A stretch of DNA of 64,000 nt from Auriscalpium vulgare (lineage: Eukaryota; Basidiomycota; Agaricomycetes; Russulales; Auriscalpiaceae): assembly GCA_019915015.1 (NCBI GenBank), contig JAHBBC010000005.1, forward strand, positions 62,001 through 126,000, written 5' to 3'. Shown in pieces: positions 36,437 through 47,744 of the stretch. Position 1 is the stretch's first letter. Every line of letters begins with the position of its first letter. The notes under the pieces are model-generated. The model did no database searches and had not been told where the DNA came from. It was given only the letters and a program-made list of their open reading frames with translations. Both the position numbers and the translations under genes were made by a program.

Positions 36437-37390
36437 AATCCTTCGGTTCGCGTGCGTAACTTGTCCGTCCTACTGATTCGACCAACCAAAACTGACGCTT
36501 TGGACGCAGGAACATCAGATATCAATCGTTGTAGTCATCTCCCGTCTCTGGAGTCACGTAAGGGAGGTCGTGGCGTTGATACCTTAATTATAACGTTGGT
36601 GACCGGCCGCAATGTGCAGATGTCGACTTCGCCATAATATCTGCATTTGTTTTTGTTCGGCGACTGCTGCACTTAGAGAGCAACCTGCCTACTCTCTCCG
36701 AGGCAGAGTAGACGCCTTCAACGTTCGCGAGCTCAGGGTCAGCTGTAAACCTACTGTCAGCGTGAGTCTGCCGACGCTCGTGCCGCGCTGCTGGCCGAAA
36801 GTGATCCACAGTCAGCAAATGTGTCCTCCGCCGCATTTCGAATTTCTCGGAGATGCTCCGCATGAGCCTGTCATCTTCAGGCCGATTATACAGTGGGTGG
36901 CGTGTTATGTATCCGCACTTCTCTGAATGATAACATGAATGGCTGAGCGAACATTCTCAGTTCTTTCTTCAAGAATCTGCCAACCTCCGGATAGGTAAAG
37001 AGATCTACATTTAACTTTATAACTGACAGCTTCGATCCCATATTACACTTACTCATATGTTAGCGACGATCTGTTTTACTACTCGCGCACTCTGACAACT
37101 GTTAATAACCTGCTATCGACCCCAGGTACTTCGGCGACGCTGCAGGCTTTGACATCCTAGTCCTGCACGACTCATTCTGATTCCCTCTCGCGGCCGATGT
37201 TCAAGTAAGAATGCTCCAGATTTTCTCGCTACACTAAGCCCAAAGATTGCTCGAACATTAGTAAGTATGACAAATGAGGGTCGGTATGTTTAGACAATAT
37301 ACTACAAACAACAAGCGCCTAATAATCATCCACATCGGCGTTGGTATGTTGTGGCCAATAAATTATTTAAATCCCACCAAAAGACCTAAC
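36437..37390. other. Convergent intergenic region, nothing recognised
   Basis: This A/T-richer spacer lies between the 3' ends of the BBC1-like gene and membrane paralog C. No gene is seen in 950 bases. Confidence 0.4.
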
Positions 37391-39088
37391 TCACGATCCG
37401 TAGCTCTGGCCAATCTGATGACGCGGCCCCATCTCAGCATCAAAGTCGTTCACAAGGCGCGGCTTCTCCTTTCGCTCAGCGTCGTCGTAATTTTCGTACG
37501 CGGTGTGCACGGAGACCTCGAGGCGGCTCATCGGGATGACGGCGGTGTCTGCCGCACCCGTGCGCATGAAGCGCATCGGCGCAGTAGTGCCGCCGTGTGT
37601 GCTGATGTTGTTCCCGCCACGCGAAGAATCCGCGCTGGATGGGTTGGGGAGGTTAGCGGGGAGGCGCGCGCGGCAGCGGGGAGGCTCACATTTGTCCGGA
37701 CGAGAAGTCGGTGAGTGCGCGGTAGATGCGGGTGGCGCCGATGGACATCACAATGACTGGTGAAAGAGCATGTCAGACTCAAAGGGGACCGGTAGCATGC
37801 CGTTTGTGAGTGCGTACGAGAGGGTGTTTGGAACATCTGTGAACGAAAGGGAGATCAGTCAAGGGCAGCAGCCGTATCGCCGGTAAGAAATACGCACCAA
37901 ATTCCAAGGATCATTGAGGTTCAGCGAGATGAAGACCTTCGGGAAAAGATACTCAGTGTCCGGGTGTGGCCACAAACTCTTTGCCCGCTCACCGTCGGTG
38001 GCACTTCCGAGATGCTGGCCAGCAAGAGCCAAAGGAGTCCCTGTCTCATCCGTCAGGTCTGATGACATCTAAGGTCGGTATACCGACGCACCTGCTTGTA
38101 AAGAAGCTGCCAAATGCCGAACTTGCTCGCCTTGCGCGCACGGAGGAGTCCCGCGAGCATGACCAACAGCAGTGCGATGTCCGTCCCGAGTGTGACGGCG
38201 ATGTTGGCTTTGCTCTCATGCGTGTTCAACACCGCACACGCCTTGCTAGCGGGCACCCAGACGGACTTGGCCTAGCGCCACATTGTCCCGTCAGCGTGCC
38301 AATTGCATGCAAAGAGCGCCCTTGCTCACCGTTGCGACGCCATGGATGAGGAAGGCGACGTTCGTGAGCCATGCCGCCGCGGCCAACCCGAGCGCGATTT
38401 TGTTGCGGTTCCAGATAGCGGCGCTGATGTCGGGAGTGAGGATCGCGGAGGCTAGTGCCGCTGAACGAGAACACGCACATGCGGAGAACAATGAGGACCG
38501 ATGCAGATGCGAAAGCGATGTAGGCGAAGATCTAGTAGAAGACGAGTTATATACGCGTGACGTCTCGCAGAGGGATACAATGGCAGACTTACCAGCTCGT
38601 TGATGATCCAGGCCTGGATAATGTGTGCAGTTAGATATGGCACTGTGGCAATGGATGGTCTGCCCACCTGGCAGTCGATTTCGCTCTCCAGGTTGAAACC
38701 GACAAGATTGAGAATGATCCCAATCAAAGTCGAAAGGCGGGTTATGGAGTAGATCTGCCGCCGAGCGGGGCGTCAGCGCGATGTTGCGCACTAATCCGCA
38801 GCGACCGCTGCTTACCCATATCGTCCAGCGGTAAGGGCGCTTGCCAGTGAGTACGCTCCACTCATAGTCGAGCGTCGTAAAGTATTCCCAGCTGCATTGA
38901 TGTGAGAACATCGTCAGTAAGCTCCCAGCATGATACAGAGGTATGCGACTGACATGTAGATCCCGTCTACACAGTGCAGGAACTTCACGAAAGCGACTGT
39001 TTAAGGCTTAGCCCATGACCACGCGGCGGCACGGAGACGACGTACGGAAGTCCGCCTGGACAACTGCAGGGTCTTGGAAGTTCGTCAT
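37391..39088 (-). CDS. Multi-spanning membrane protein, paralog C
   Basis: This copy is closest to paralog A at 2366. Exon 1 (39046-39088) encodes MTNFQDPAVVQADF. Exon 2 encodes FVKFLHCVDGIY, followed by WEYFTTLDYEWSVLTGKRPY and RWTIW. Then come IYSITRLSTLIGIILNLVGF, NLESEIDCQ, AWIINELIF, IWNRNKIALGLAAAAWLTNV and SVWVPASKACAVLNTHESKA. The C-tail PMSRLEVSVHTAYENYDDAE repeats the paralog A tail motif and ends at 37391. Short introns with GTGCGT, GTAAGC and GTGAGC donors separate the segments. It lies head-to-tail with paralog D, 940 bases downstream of D's stop on the minus strand, so the pair is probably a tandem duplication. The function is unknown. Confidence 0.72.
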
Positions 39089-40024
39089 AGTGCCGCAGGG
39101 TCGCAAGAGAAGGCAGGCAGGCGGGATCTGGGACAAAGGCGACTCCCTGAGGTGCCCCTAGCCCTGTGCACCTCTTATAAGCCAGATCCTCGGACTGGAG
39201 GCGATGATCGCGCATGATACGCTGCGAGCAGCAAGGAGTTTTTTGAAACAAACTGTGATGGCAGTCTGAATCCGAGTGATGGACATCACCCCACCTCCGT
39301 GCATGTGGGCGTCCCGGTGATAACCATTGGTAAGGCTACTAAGATCGCCGAGGGCTGTTGGCATAATATGGCCGTGCAGTTCACCAGTGTCTATGGACCG
39401 GAGATGAGATCGGCTTGCGCGAGCGTCGCATCACTCACTAGAAATAGGACCCCGCGAACTGGCCTATGCGCCGCTGCCGCTGCCCGTCGCGCCCTCTGGT
39501 TGCGAGACGTTTGGAAGCCCCCTTGGAGCCGGTCGCTGAGACTTCCAAGACAACACGCACTCAGCACGACCGCAGCAGTGCACGGCGAGGACACGACCTT
39601 CATCAGGGGGCTATCAAGATCCGGTGGGAACGATTTTGCCAACTCAGCTTCTCCAGGCCCCATCAGAGGTGGACTTGTACAATCAAACTTCGCAGTGCGC
39701 ATGTGCAGATCATGCAGTAGCGCCGTGAAGAGATAACATCGAACAAGGAAATACTAGGTGCGCGGAAAGCGGAGCCGGGAGGGCGTTCGTGACCAGCCCA
39801 CGCTTAAGAAACACATAGGACATGGAGTATCCGAGTAGAACAAGCTATGGAGTATAAAGAACAGCACTGCGGTATATGATTACAATGAGTATACAATGCC
39901 AGCTCGTAGTCCACATGCGCCAACCGCCTGCTCCTCTCCCGGGACCCCGGGTCCACGGAGCATCATCATCTCAGCGTCTGATCCCCGCACGCTGCATGCG
40001 AACGAAGCCAGACGAAGCCTCATC
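39089..40024. other. Spacer between membrane paralogs C and D
   Basis: It holds the promoter of paralog C and the 3' flank of D. Overlapping frames at 39299-39736 show no motif. Nothing else is seen. Confidence 0.35.
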
Positions 40025-42065
40025 CTAACCGCGCGAAGGCCGCCGTCGTCGGTGCGACCCCACCAGCTCCGCAAGCTCAATACCGCCTGTGCTCGCCGTC
40101 GCGCCGTCCTCGTCCGCCTCGTCGATCGCGCGCAGCGTCGGGTTGAGGTCCTCCGCGCGGTAGCGCCCGTAGCTCGTTGGGAACTCAACGTCAAGGCTGC
40201 CGACAGACAACTCCACGCCGCCGCCGCCGCCGCCCGACGATGTGGTAGCCGTGTTGCTGCCGAAGTCCTTGCGATCAATTGCGATCACATTGTTAGACGC
40301 GGGAGGAAGGTTCGAGAGATACGACGTGCTGTAGAGACGCGGATGAGTGTCCGTGATGGAAGCGAGAGGAAGGGCGGAAGCAATGAGGGCATGCTCCGTG
40401 ATAATAAGAAGATGATAGGACGCAGAAAGGTGAATCAGGGGATTTCAAGGGGCAGGGGCACAACGGGAAGTATGGCTAGGAAGACGACTTGCCTGATGGT
40501 CTGTGGTCCTTTTCTGTACTCGTGCAGCGACCGGGATATCCGTGTTGCACCGACCGTCCTGGCATCACGCAGCTAATATTAAAGCCCGTGTGCGGAGGCA
40601 AAACGTGTCACGACTTACATCACAACCACTGCCAACGAAAAAGGGAGGTCAGCATCGTACCGTCACATACATGCGCCACTTACATGCTGGCGTTTGGAAC
40701 ATCTATTAGATTGCCGAATACGTTAGTTTGTCACAGTCAGGCGCACAGCCATGCAGATCACCCACCAGATTCATCTCGTCTACGGCACGGCGATGTCGTA
40801 AGTTGTCTGCTGCGCACTGGCCCACAGGCGCTCACCGTTAAGATTCAAGAACAAAAAAGTCTGCATCAAACGACGTAAGGCTCGCGTCCCCTATGATAAG
40901 TGACCAGCTCACCGTCGGTGGCACTTCCGCGAGCGTCGCCAGTGCAATCCATATCAATCCCTACGCGCACAAGCTGGTGTCAGCTGGAAGAAAGATTACA
41001 GCAATTTGGAGTGTGAGGGGAACGTACGTGACGATAGAGCAACTTCCAGAGCCCACTCCCGGAGCGGAGACGGAGGACGCCGGCGAACATGATGATGAGC
41101 AACACGAGGTCCGTGAGCAGCGTGACGAGCACATTCGCGCGGTTGTGGTCCGTGTTGACGACGGCACAGAGGCCCACCACAGGATTCCAGGATGCATCCG
41201 CCTGGGCGGTCGGAGTAACAGTCAGCGACATACTCGGGTGCGTCAGTGCGTAAGACGCGCCTTGGTTATGCCTGCGGGTACTGTTAAGAGTTGACTGATA
41301 TACGTTGAAAGATGGAAGAGCGCACCGTAGAGAAGAAATGCGACGTTTACCAGCCAGACTGCAACTGAGGAAACAACGATGTATAGTTGACGTTCCCAAA
41401 TTGCAATTCTGTTCGATATCAGCGTTGGCAGGTCGAATAAGTCGGGAAGACAGCATACACTCGAAAAACAATGAGAAGCGAGTCGAGGGCGAATGCGACG
41501 TATGAGAATATCTGTTTGGAGGTCAGGAAGATGTGTTGGAAATGAAACGGAGGACATACCAAGAGAAAAACGAGCCACGTCTTCTCGCGTAAATACCATG
41601 ATTCAGCATGCACTCGCGCACAAACGCAGCGGAACAAGCTGAAACGCACCTGGCAGTTGAACTCCTCTGTGAGGTTGAATCCCACAAGCTCAGTCACGAC
41701 GGCTGCGAGCGTAACGAATCGACAGGCGAAGTAGAGCTGGATCCCTCAGGTCAGCTGGAGCTCCACGGACATGGACGAACAGACGCACCGCAAGCGACCA
41801 TTTCCACCGCTTTTTCCGCGTGAGGATCGCCCACTCCCACTCGAACGTCTGTGCGAACTCCCAGCTGCGGGGCAGACGTCAACCCAACAGCAAGCGCCGC
41901 CAAGAAAAACGCACATATACAGCCCGTCGACGGTATGGAGAACCTTGAGGAGGGCGACTGAAAGGCACGTTCAGCGCAGACCGCGATGAGACCAGCAGCG
42001 GTGTGGTGGAACGATGACGCACCGTACTCGCCCGCCAGCGTCTGTGGATCATGCCAGTCGACCAT
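40025..42065 (-). CDS. Multi-spanning membrane protein, paralog D
   Basis: Same family as paralogs A-C. Exon 1 encodes MVDWHDPQTLAGEYG, exon 2 VALLKVLHTVDGLY, and exon 3 WEFAQTFEWEWAILTRKKRW. Later exons carry TELVGFNLTEEFNCQ, TWLVFLL, FSYVAFALDSLLIVFRV, AIWERQLYIVVSSVAVWLVN and LCAVVNTDHNRANVLVTLLT. The region near 40540 encodes a TVGATRISR-type segment equal to ATRMYRSL in paralog A. The C-tail is Gly/Ser-rich (TTSSGGGGGGVELS) and ends at 40025. The reading of the last third is less certain than the N-terminal half. The exon phases match those of paralog B, which suggests descent from a common multi-intron gene. Confidence 0.62.
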
Positions 42066-42261
42066 GATTGAGAAGTCGCAGGACGCTTCTCGCCCCTTGG
42101 CGCACACACGGTGGGCGATCGACTTGGGACTCAAAGAGCCAAAGTGTCTATCAGAACGCCATGATTCAGCGTCTGGGTGCAGAGATCAGATGGAAGGCTG
42201 CAGTAGCGCGCACCAGCTTGTCGCGACGCACAGAAGCCTGTGTTGCGCCAGGGCGGCGGGT

Positions 42262-42301
42262 GCAGTGGACAGCGGACGTGCAGTGGACAGCGGACGTGCC
42301 A
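42262..42301 (+). repeat. Tandem duplication of a 17-bp unit
   Basis: The unit gcagtggacagcggacgt occurs twice in a row, followed by a partial third copy (gccagtggtgg). Confidence 0.7.
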
Positions 42302-42529
42302 GTGGTGGGAAGAGAGGTGGCGACGACGGCGACGACGAGCTCGTGCTACGCGACGAAGAGGAACAAAGCTTGGGGGACAGACATTTCTTGCGCGGCGGCG
42401 CGGCGCCGGGAGATGGGGCCGTATTCGGGGGAAAGGGCGGCGATGGAAGCCCTGATGGAACTGCAACGTGTGCTCCCAGCCCGGCCGCGCGTCCGGCCCC
42501 CGTATGCGCGAGCTCGCTGGCAAGACGGT

Positions 42530-42640
42530 CTCCGCCGTCGTCGCTCGTCGCTTGTCACCGTCGTCGCTCGTCGTCGCTTGTCACCGTCGTCGCTCGTCGT
42601 CGGCTTGTCACCGTCGTCGCCTGCCGTCGCCTGTCGTCGC
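42530..42640 (+). repeat. Minisatellite of CGTCGT-rich units
   Basis: About four degenerate units of roughly 27-30 bases, each made of runs such as cgtcgtcgctcgtcgtcgct followed by tgtcaccgt. They are open in several frames by base composition only. Confidence 0.75.
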
Positions 42641-42719
42641 CACGAGGACGCGCGACCGCATCGCAACTCGATCTCGCGCCAATCTCGCGGAATATCCCCG
42701 CATCCCATTATCTGCCCCG

Positions 42720-42772
42720 TGTCTACACCTGGTCTACACAGGTCTACACACTGTCTACACACTGTCCACACC
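42720..42772 (+). repeat. Short GTCTACAC tandem repeat
   Basis: At least five copies of gtctacac or gtccacac, spaced by 2-4 bases. Confidence 0.75.
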
Positions 42773-43035
42773 AGCGCCCAGGGCCTGCGAGGGGTGCCTG
42801 CAAACCATCATCCCCGAGCATCCGCTAAATCGACAGTGTGTCAGCCCAATCGTGCACTACTGCTTCCGGCCAATCCATCTGTTCCTCTGCTTTGATACGG
42901 TGTTCCAAAGCAATCGACAGTGACTAGTCACAGCATATACAGAACGTAAGAAAGTCTGAAAATTACGGATGAGGCCCTGAACCGCTGCTTGGTCTCCTTG
43001 CTCGCAAAGAGGTCTCACACCCATACGCTACGCGC

Positions 43036-44865
43036 TCACGTCTCCCATCGCACGCGCAACACCCACCACGCCGCCTCCTCTGCCCACTCCAGACCCACTA
43101 GCGCAGCCACCAGCAGCGCCCCGCTCACCCCTGCGCCTTGCAGCATTCCCTGCGCCAGAGGTCTTCCCCGACCGCCACCTCCCTCCCTCCCTGCCCCCTC
43201 CTCATTGACCGCCCCCTCCTGACCGGCACCCCCAGGCCGCCGCGCCACCGCCCACGCCGCACATCTGCCCCACATCCCCCCGTCACCGCTGCTACTGCAC
43301 GCAAACACCTCCTCGAACAGGTGGGCGTCGCTCACACCGAACTCCTTCGCATCGCTGCCCGTCTGCCTGGCCAGCGTGCGCGTGCCCGCCGTGAGTGCCT
43401 CGACCGCGCTCGGCGCGAGAAGGAGGAGCACGAAGAAGCGCGGGGAGAGATGCGTTATGGTAAGCGTGCGCGACGCGTCGAGAGTGTCTGGGCTATGTGG
43501 TACATCAGCGGACGGTGCCGAGGAGAACCGCGTTTCCGCGCCCTCAAAAATTGCCTGGTGCAGCACGACGCACACGCCCGTCTCCCGTGCGCGATGCGTT
43601 AAATATGCGCGCACGACGCGCTCCGCGGCACGCTCCAGAAGCGTCGGCCGCTGGCCCGCGACGCCGCCGCCGCGCACGTCCCCCGGCGCCGCTTCCTCGC
43701 CCGCAGGCTGCGGCTCGGGGCGGCGCCACACGCCGAGCCCACGCCCGTAATGCAGGCGCCCTGCCTCCCACAGGATGCGCGGCAGCGTAAGCAGGAGCGC
43801 GAACGGGTACCGCGCAATCGAGGACACGATGCTGGGCGCGGTGAGCGGGAGAAGGGCGCGAGCGGTGAGCGTCGCGGTGAGTTTGAGGGCCGGCGCGGAC
43901 GCCGGGGAGGCGGGTGGCTCGTGGAGGAGGATTTTCACTGCGAGCTTGGCGGGGGAGGTAAGCGAGGGGGCGCGCACGGAGATAGTGTAAGTCCCGAGGC
44001 GATCGTTGAATGGGGAGACATGGAATGCGCGTGGGAGCGTCCAAGTATGGCCTCTGCCAAGCGCAGGCAAGTCAGCGACGGAAGAGTGGGAGAAGAAAAG
44101 TTGATGTACCCGTTGAGTGAAGAAGAGGATGACGATGACGGGGAGACGGGATGGTGGTACCCCGGCCCGGCAACCTCGAGCACGTAGACGTGCCGCTCGC
44201 CGAACGTATTGTGCACCTACATAATAGATACCAAATGAGAGGGAAGCCAGTCGTTAAGACATCGATGACCACGACAGCTAACGCACCTCGAGCACAGCGA
44301 GCCACAGCGCGACCTCCTCCTCATTGTCACGACGGGGATACACGAAGTACACTGTGAGCGGGTTGAGGCCCTCGTACCCTGCGTACGCGGGCATCGTCAG
44401 CATCCACGCGTCCGCAGGCAGAGCCCCATCGCCATCGTGCACCGGCTGCGTGCCAAAATAGACACTGTACCCGTACGTCTCGAGCGTGCGTGCTAGCTTC
44501 TCGGGGAGCGACTGCTCGGCGCCTGCATCGTCGTACAGGTAGCCCTCCGCGCGCAGGGAGAGGAGAGAGCGGGCGCGTGCCGCCGGGCCGTAAGAAAAGA
44601 GGAGTCCGCGCCAGCCGAGAGAGAGGGGAGGCTGGATATGCACGAGGCGCGCGAGCGGGAGGAGCAGCGAGAGCACGGGGTACGTGAATGCGTGTTCGGC
44701 GTCCGCTGGGCGGAGGCGCGCGTGTGTGACGGAGGAGTGTACGATGTAGCCAGCCGCGGCATCACCTCCAGCGGTGGAGGCTTTCTGGGAGAGAATAACG
44801 TTGAGGGCGAAGCGGAGAGACAAGTAGGAGACGGCGAGGAGGGCGGGGAAGGCGAGTATGTGCAT
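43036..44865 (-). CDS. DUF1365 family protein
   Basis: Conserved protein of unknown function; bacterial relatives often sit near FAD-dependent desaturase or lipid-related genes, which I take only as a hint. Three exons, 44287-44865, 44161-44216 and 43036-44053, give 550 residues with consistent phases. The N-terminus is a membrane anchor (MHILAFPALLAVSYLSLRFA). The DUF1365 core starts at SSVTHARLRPADAEHAFTYP and includes YLYDDAGAEQSLPEKLARTL, AGYEGLNPLTVYFVYPR, VHNTFGERHVYVLEVAG and WTLPRAFHVSPFNDRLGTY. The C-terminal half is less conserved, with a hydrophobic stretch near the end (GALLVAALVGLEWAEEAAWW). It is divergent from the gene at 45091 with 225 bases between starts. Confidence 0.82.
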
Positions 44866-45090
44866 GCGTTGGGTGGCAGAGAGCGTGCGCCGTTGGGATT
44901 ACCCACCTGAGCTCTGAGGGAGGGTAGCCCGAGTCCTCGACGACGACAGGCTGAGGCTGAGGCGTGTCAACTGTGCCACACTCTGGTAGTAGTGCACGCC
45001 CACGTGACCCACACCTGGAGACTTACGTTGCACTTTGAGCCGTTGCACGTTGAACCCGACACATACTAACCCATGGCATCGTAGCCAGCA
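44866..45090. promoter_or_regulatory. Divergent promoter region
   Basis: These 225 bases lie between the DUF1365 gene (-) and the lysine-rich protein gene (+). A caactgtgcc...tgcacgttg cluster is visible. No TATA box is obvious. Confidence 0.4.
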
Positions 45091-47429
45091 ATGCCTCCAC
45101 CGACACCTGCCACGCCCGCGAAACCGATGTCGGCTGTCCCGCTCAACGTCCTAGACAGCAGGGCTGCGCGCCAGCAGCGGCACCAGGCGCGCTTCCGCGA
45201 TCGCGGCGGGTGCGCATCTCTCCCGTCCTCTGCTGTGAGGCTGCCTGCCTGACGCCCCTAGCTGTTGGTGCCGATAGCATCTTTGTCCCCGCGCCGACCA
45301 ACGTGCTCATGGACATCCTCCTCGCGAAGACCGTCACAGGCGAGTCGCCCACTAAACCCAAGCCCCGCTCGTCCGCGCCCCGCCGGCCCCGTGCATCCTC
45401 GTCCCGCCCACCCGCATCGCCCGAGCCCACGAAGTCCAGAGCAATCTCTACCGCCTCATCCAAAGCCACATCCACGGCGAAGGTGAGGGCCACGGAGAAA
45501 TCAAATGCGAAGGCAAAGGCGAAGCCCAAGGCCGACGGCGCGACGATTGGGCGCCAGGCGCCCGCCAAAAAGAGCAAAACGGCCGCGCCCGCGAAGCGCA
45601 AGAAGGGGAAAGGTGAGGGCATGTGAGTCGTTCTTGGGACGGGGAAGGCGCACGAGGCTATCTCTCCGTCCCCGCCGGCTCTCAACTGACTGCTGGCACA
45701 GACCCTCCTCCCGACTCTGATCCCAAATCGCCCTCGGACGTAGACCCGGACCTCGAAGACGAAGACACCATGCCCCGCCCGCAGGTCGGCCAGAAGCTTG
45801 CCGACATCTGTACGTCCCTCTCTCATCTGATGCTCCGTAGAGTACTACACAAACACTATCAACCGTCCCATCTACCTTTCCGCGCTCTCTCCCTCGCCCG
45901 CTCATTCACTATTCTCCAGTCAACGCAAACAAAGCCAAATCCACCTCTAAGTCGCGCCCACCACCTCCCGTCCCCACACCGCCATCTGGCGCCCGGCCCG
46001 GCCCATCGTTCGCGAGCACCAGCAGCACGAGCGCTCGCGGCACGTCGCCCGTGCTAGCCAACCTTACAGCGAGCAGCGCTCAGACCACGCCGGATCCCCC
46101 CGATGAAGTGCAGGCTGTGAAGGGAAAGGCAAAGGCGAAGCCCACGTCTCACAAGACAGCGAAGGCGAATGGCAAAAGTGGAAAAGACGTCAATAAGCGC
46201 AAGGCTGCTGTACCCACGCCTACCTCTACGAAGAACCCCGCGCGCGGGCTCTCACCCATCCTCGAATATGCCGAATATGAGGTCGAACCTGCAACCACAC
46301 CCGCGTCCACCGCTCGCAAGCCACCTTCACCCGCCGAAAGCAAAGCATGTGCATCTGCGATCTTGTCGTGGGACGAGTCGGATGACGGCGGTGTGGTGAT
46401 TCAGACCGTGGCAGCCATGAGCGGGGGAGATCAGGATGAGCAATCGAAGACCAAGGGGAAGGCGAAGTCCGCCTCGACAGCGAAGAAACGCGCACGTCCG
46501 GCGGTCGTGGATGCAGGCGCAGACAACGGTACACACGCAGACTCGGCACCGAGGGACCGCCCGCGCACTGCTTCAAATACGAAGGACACGCGCGTGCAGG
46601 ACGACCTCCCACCCAAATCGCAGCCCCCGATCAGATCTAAGTTGACAGCCATTCCCAACAAACGTGTGCTCCCCGCGACCGCAGACGGAGACTCCTCGAC
46701 GGCCTCCAAGCCCGCGACGAAGTCGAGGAAGCGTCTGAAGCTCGACGATGACGACAAGCGACCAGCGAGGAAGCGTGCGCGAGGTCTAACTCTTGTCGAG
46801 GACGCCGCAGACGAGGGCGACAACGGCCGGCAGAAGGGAAAGCCGGTGTCGAATAAGCGCACGCGTCTCGTCGCTCACGACGAGGAGGGCGGAGATGCGG
46901 ATGAAGTAGTGGCAAAGCGCAGGCGCCGGAGCCCAGAGGCAGAAGACCTGAAACATGCGGACATGCCTGCGTCCAAGGCGCATGTGACGTAGGTGTCTCC
47001 CGTTCCCATCGTGTTTTATTGACCAACCGTCGCCGCGCAGGAAGGGCAAGGAGAATGCATCCTCAAAGGCGCGCGAGGCCGCTCACATGGTACGTGATAG
47101 GCCTCGCCTCCCTGCATGAACACACGTCTCACTCAGACGCACTTCAGTCCGGCGCTGACGAGGACGCTGCACCTGAGGAACCCAAGACGAAATCGAAGCC
47201 TGCCGCTCGGTCTCATTCCAAGCCCCCACCTAAACCCGCGTCCAGGTCCAAGTCCTCGAAAACCATGTCCAAACCCGCTTCTGAATCCAAGCCCGCGCAC
47301 AAGTCTAAGCCCGTATCCAAGTCGAAGGCGCGCGGGCCCCCGCCTGACGTGCTACAGCGCATCGCGCACCTCGCGCTCGTGCATGTTGGCGACGAGGATG
47401 ACGACGACGAGATTGATTTCTTGTCGTGA
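45091..47429 (+). CDS. Lysine/serine/proline-rich disordered protein, probably nuclear
   Basis: I recognise no domain. Exon 1 starts MPPPTPATPAKPMSAVPLNV at 45091 and contains a basic helix, SRAARQQRHQARFRDRGG. It splices in frame to IFVPAPTNVLMDILLAKTVT, using the acceptor just before CATCTTTG at about 45280. Middle exons include DVDPDLEDEDTMPRPQVGQK. A long exon (to 46990) carries several basic clusters (KKRARPAVV, SRKRLKLDDDDKRPARKRAR) that look like nuclear localisation signals. The final exons contain imperfect SKPxxKSK repeats and end HVGDEDDDDEIDFLS at 47429. Base composition and splicing look like a normal host gene. A role in chromatin or RNA biology is only suggested by the charge pattern. 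Confidence 0.6.
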
Positions 47430-47744
47430 TTCTCTTCAGGGCTGCATGATTTCCAAGTCATTTTCATGTAGGAGCTTGTTATCGTTGAATATTCTGCTAT
47501 CATTTTTGTACCAACACGCAAGCTATACACCGTGACACGCTATGGGCACTGTCTTCCTTGCCGGCTCACTTTTCGTCCGTTGCTCCGTAAAAATATATCC
47601 AGAGCTGATGATACGGCTGCAGCGAAGCAGTCCGCACTACAAAGTAAAGCTTGAAGCTTGAGGGGTAAAGCAACAAAAAAAATGCAATAAGTGAGTATGT
47701 ATGTATGCGAAGTTAGATCCACACTGTCCCTCCCTTCCACGGGG
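47430..47744. other. Convergent 3' spacer
   Basis: These 315 bases lie between the stop of the lysine-rich protein gene and the stop of SET2. It is A/T-rich with an aaaaaaaatg run near 47671. No gene is seen. Confidence 0.4.

Larger units (their letters stand above)
42066..43035. other. Repeat-bearing intergenic region
   Basis: No gene is supported. The long open frames here come from GC-rich tandem repeats that leave all frames open. See the separate repeat entries at 42262-42301, 42530-42640 and 42720-42772. Confidence 0.45.

Noticed and set aside
41986..42895. 280- and 275-codon + frames over the CGTCGT repeat
   Set aside because: Open only because of repeat composition; both frames show reiterated Ser/Arg/Val and no start context.
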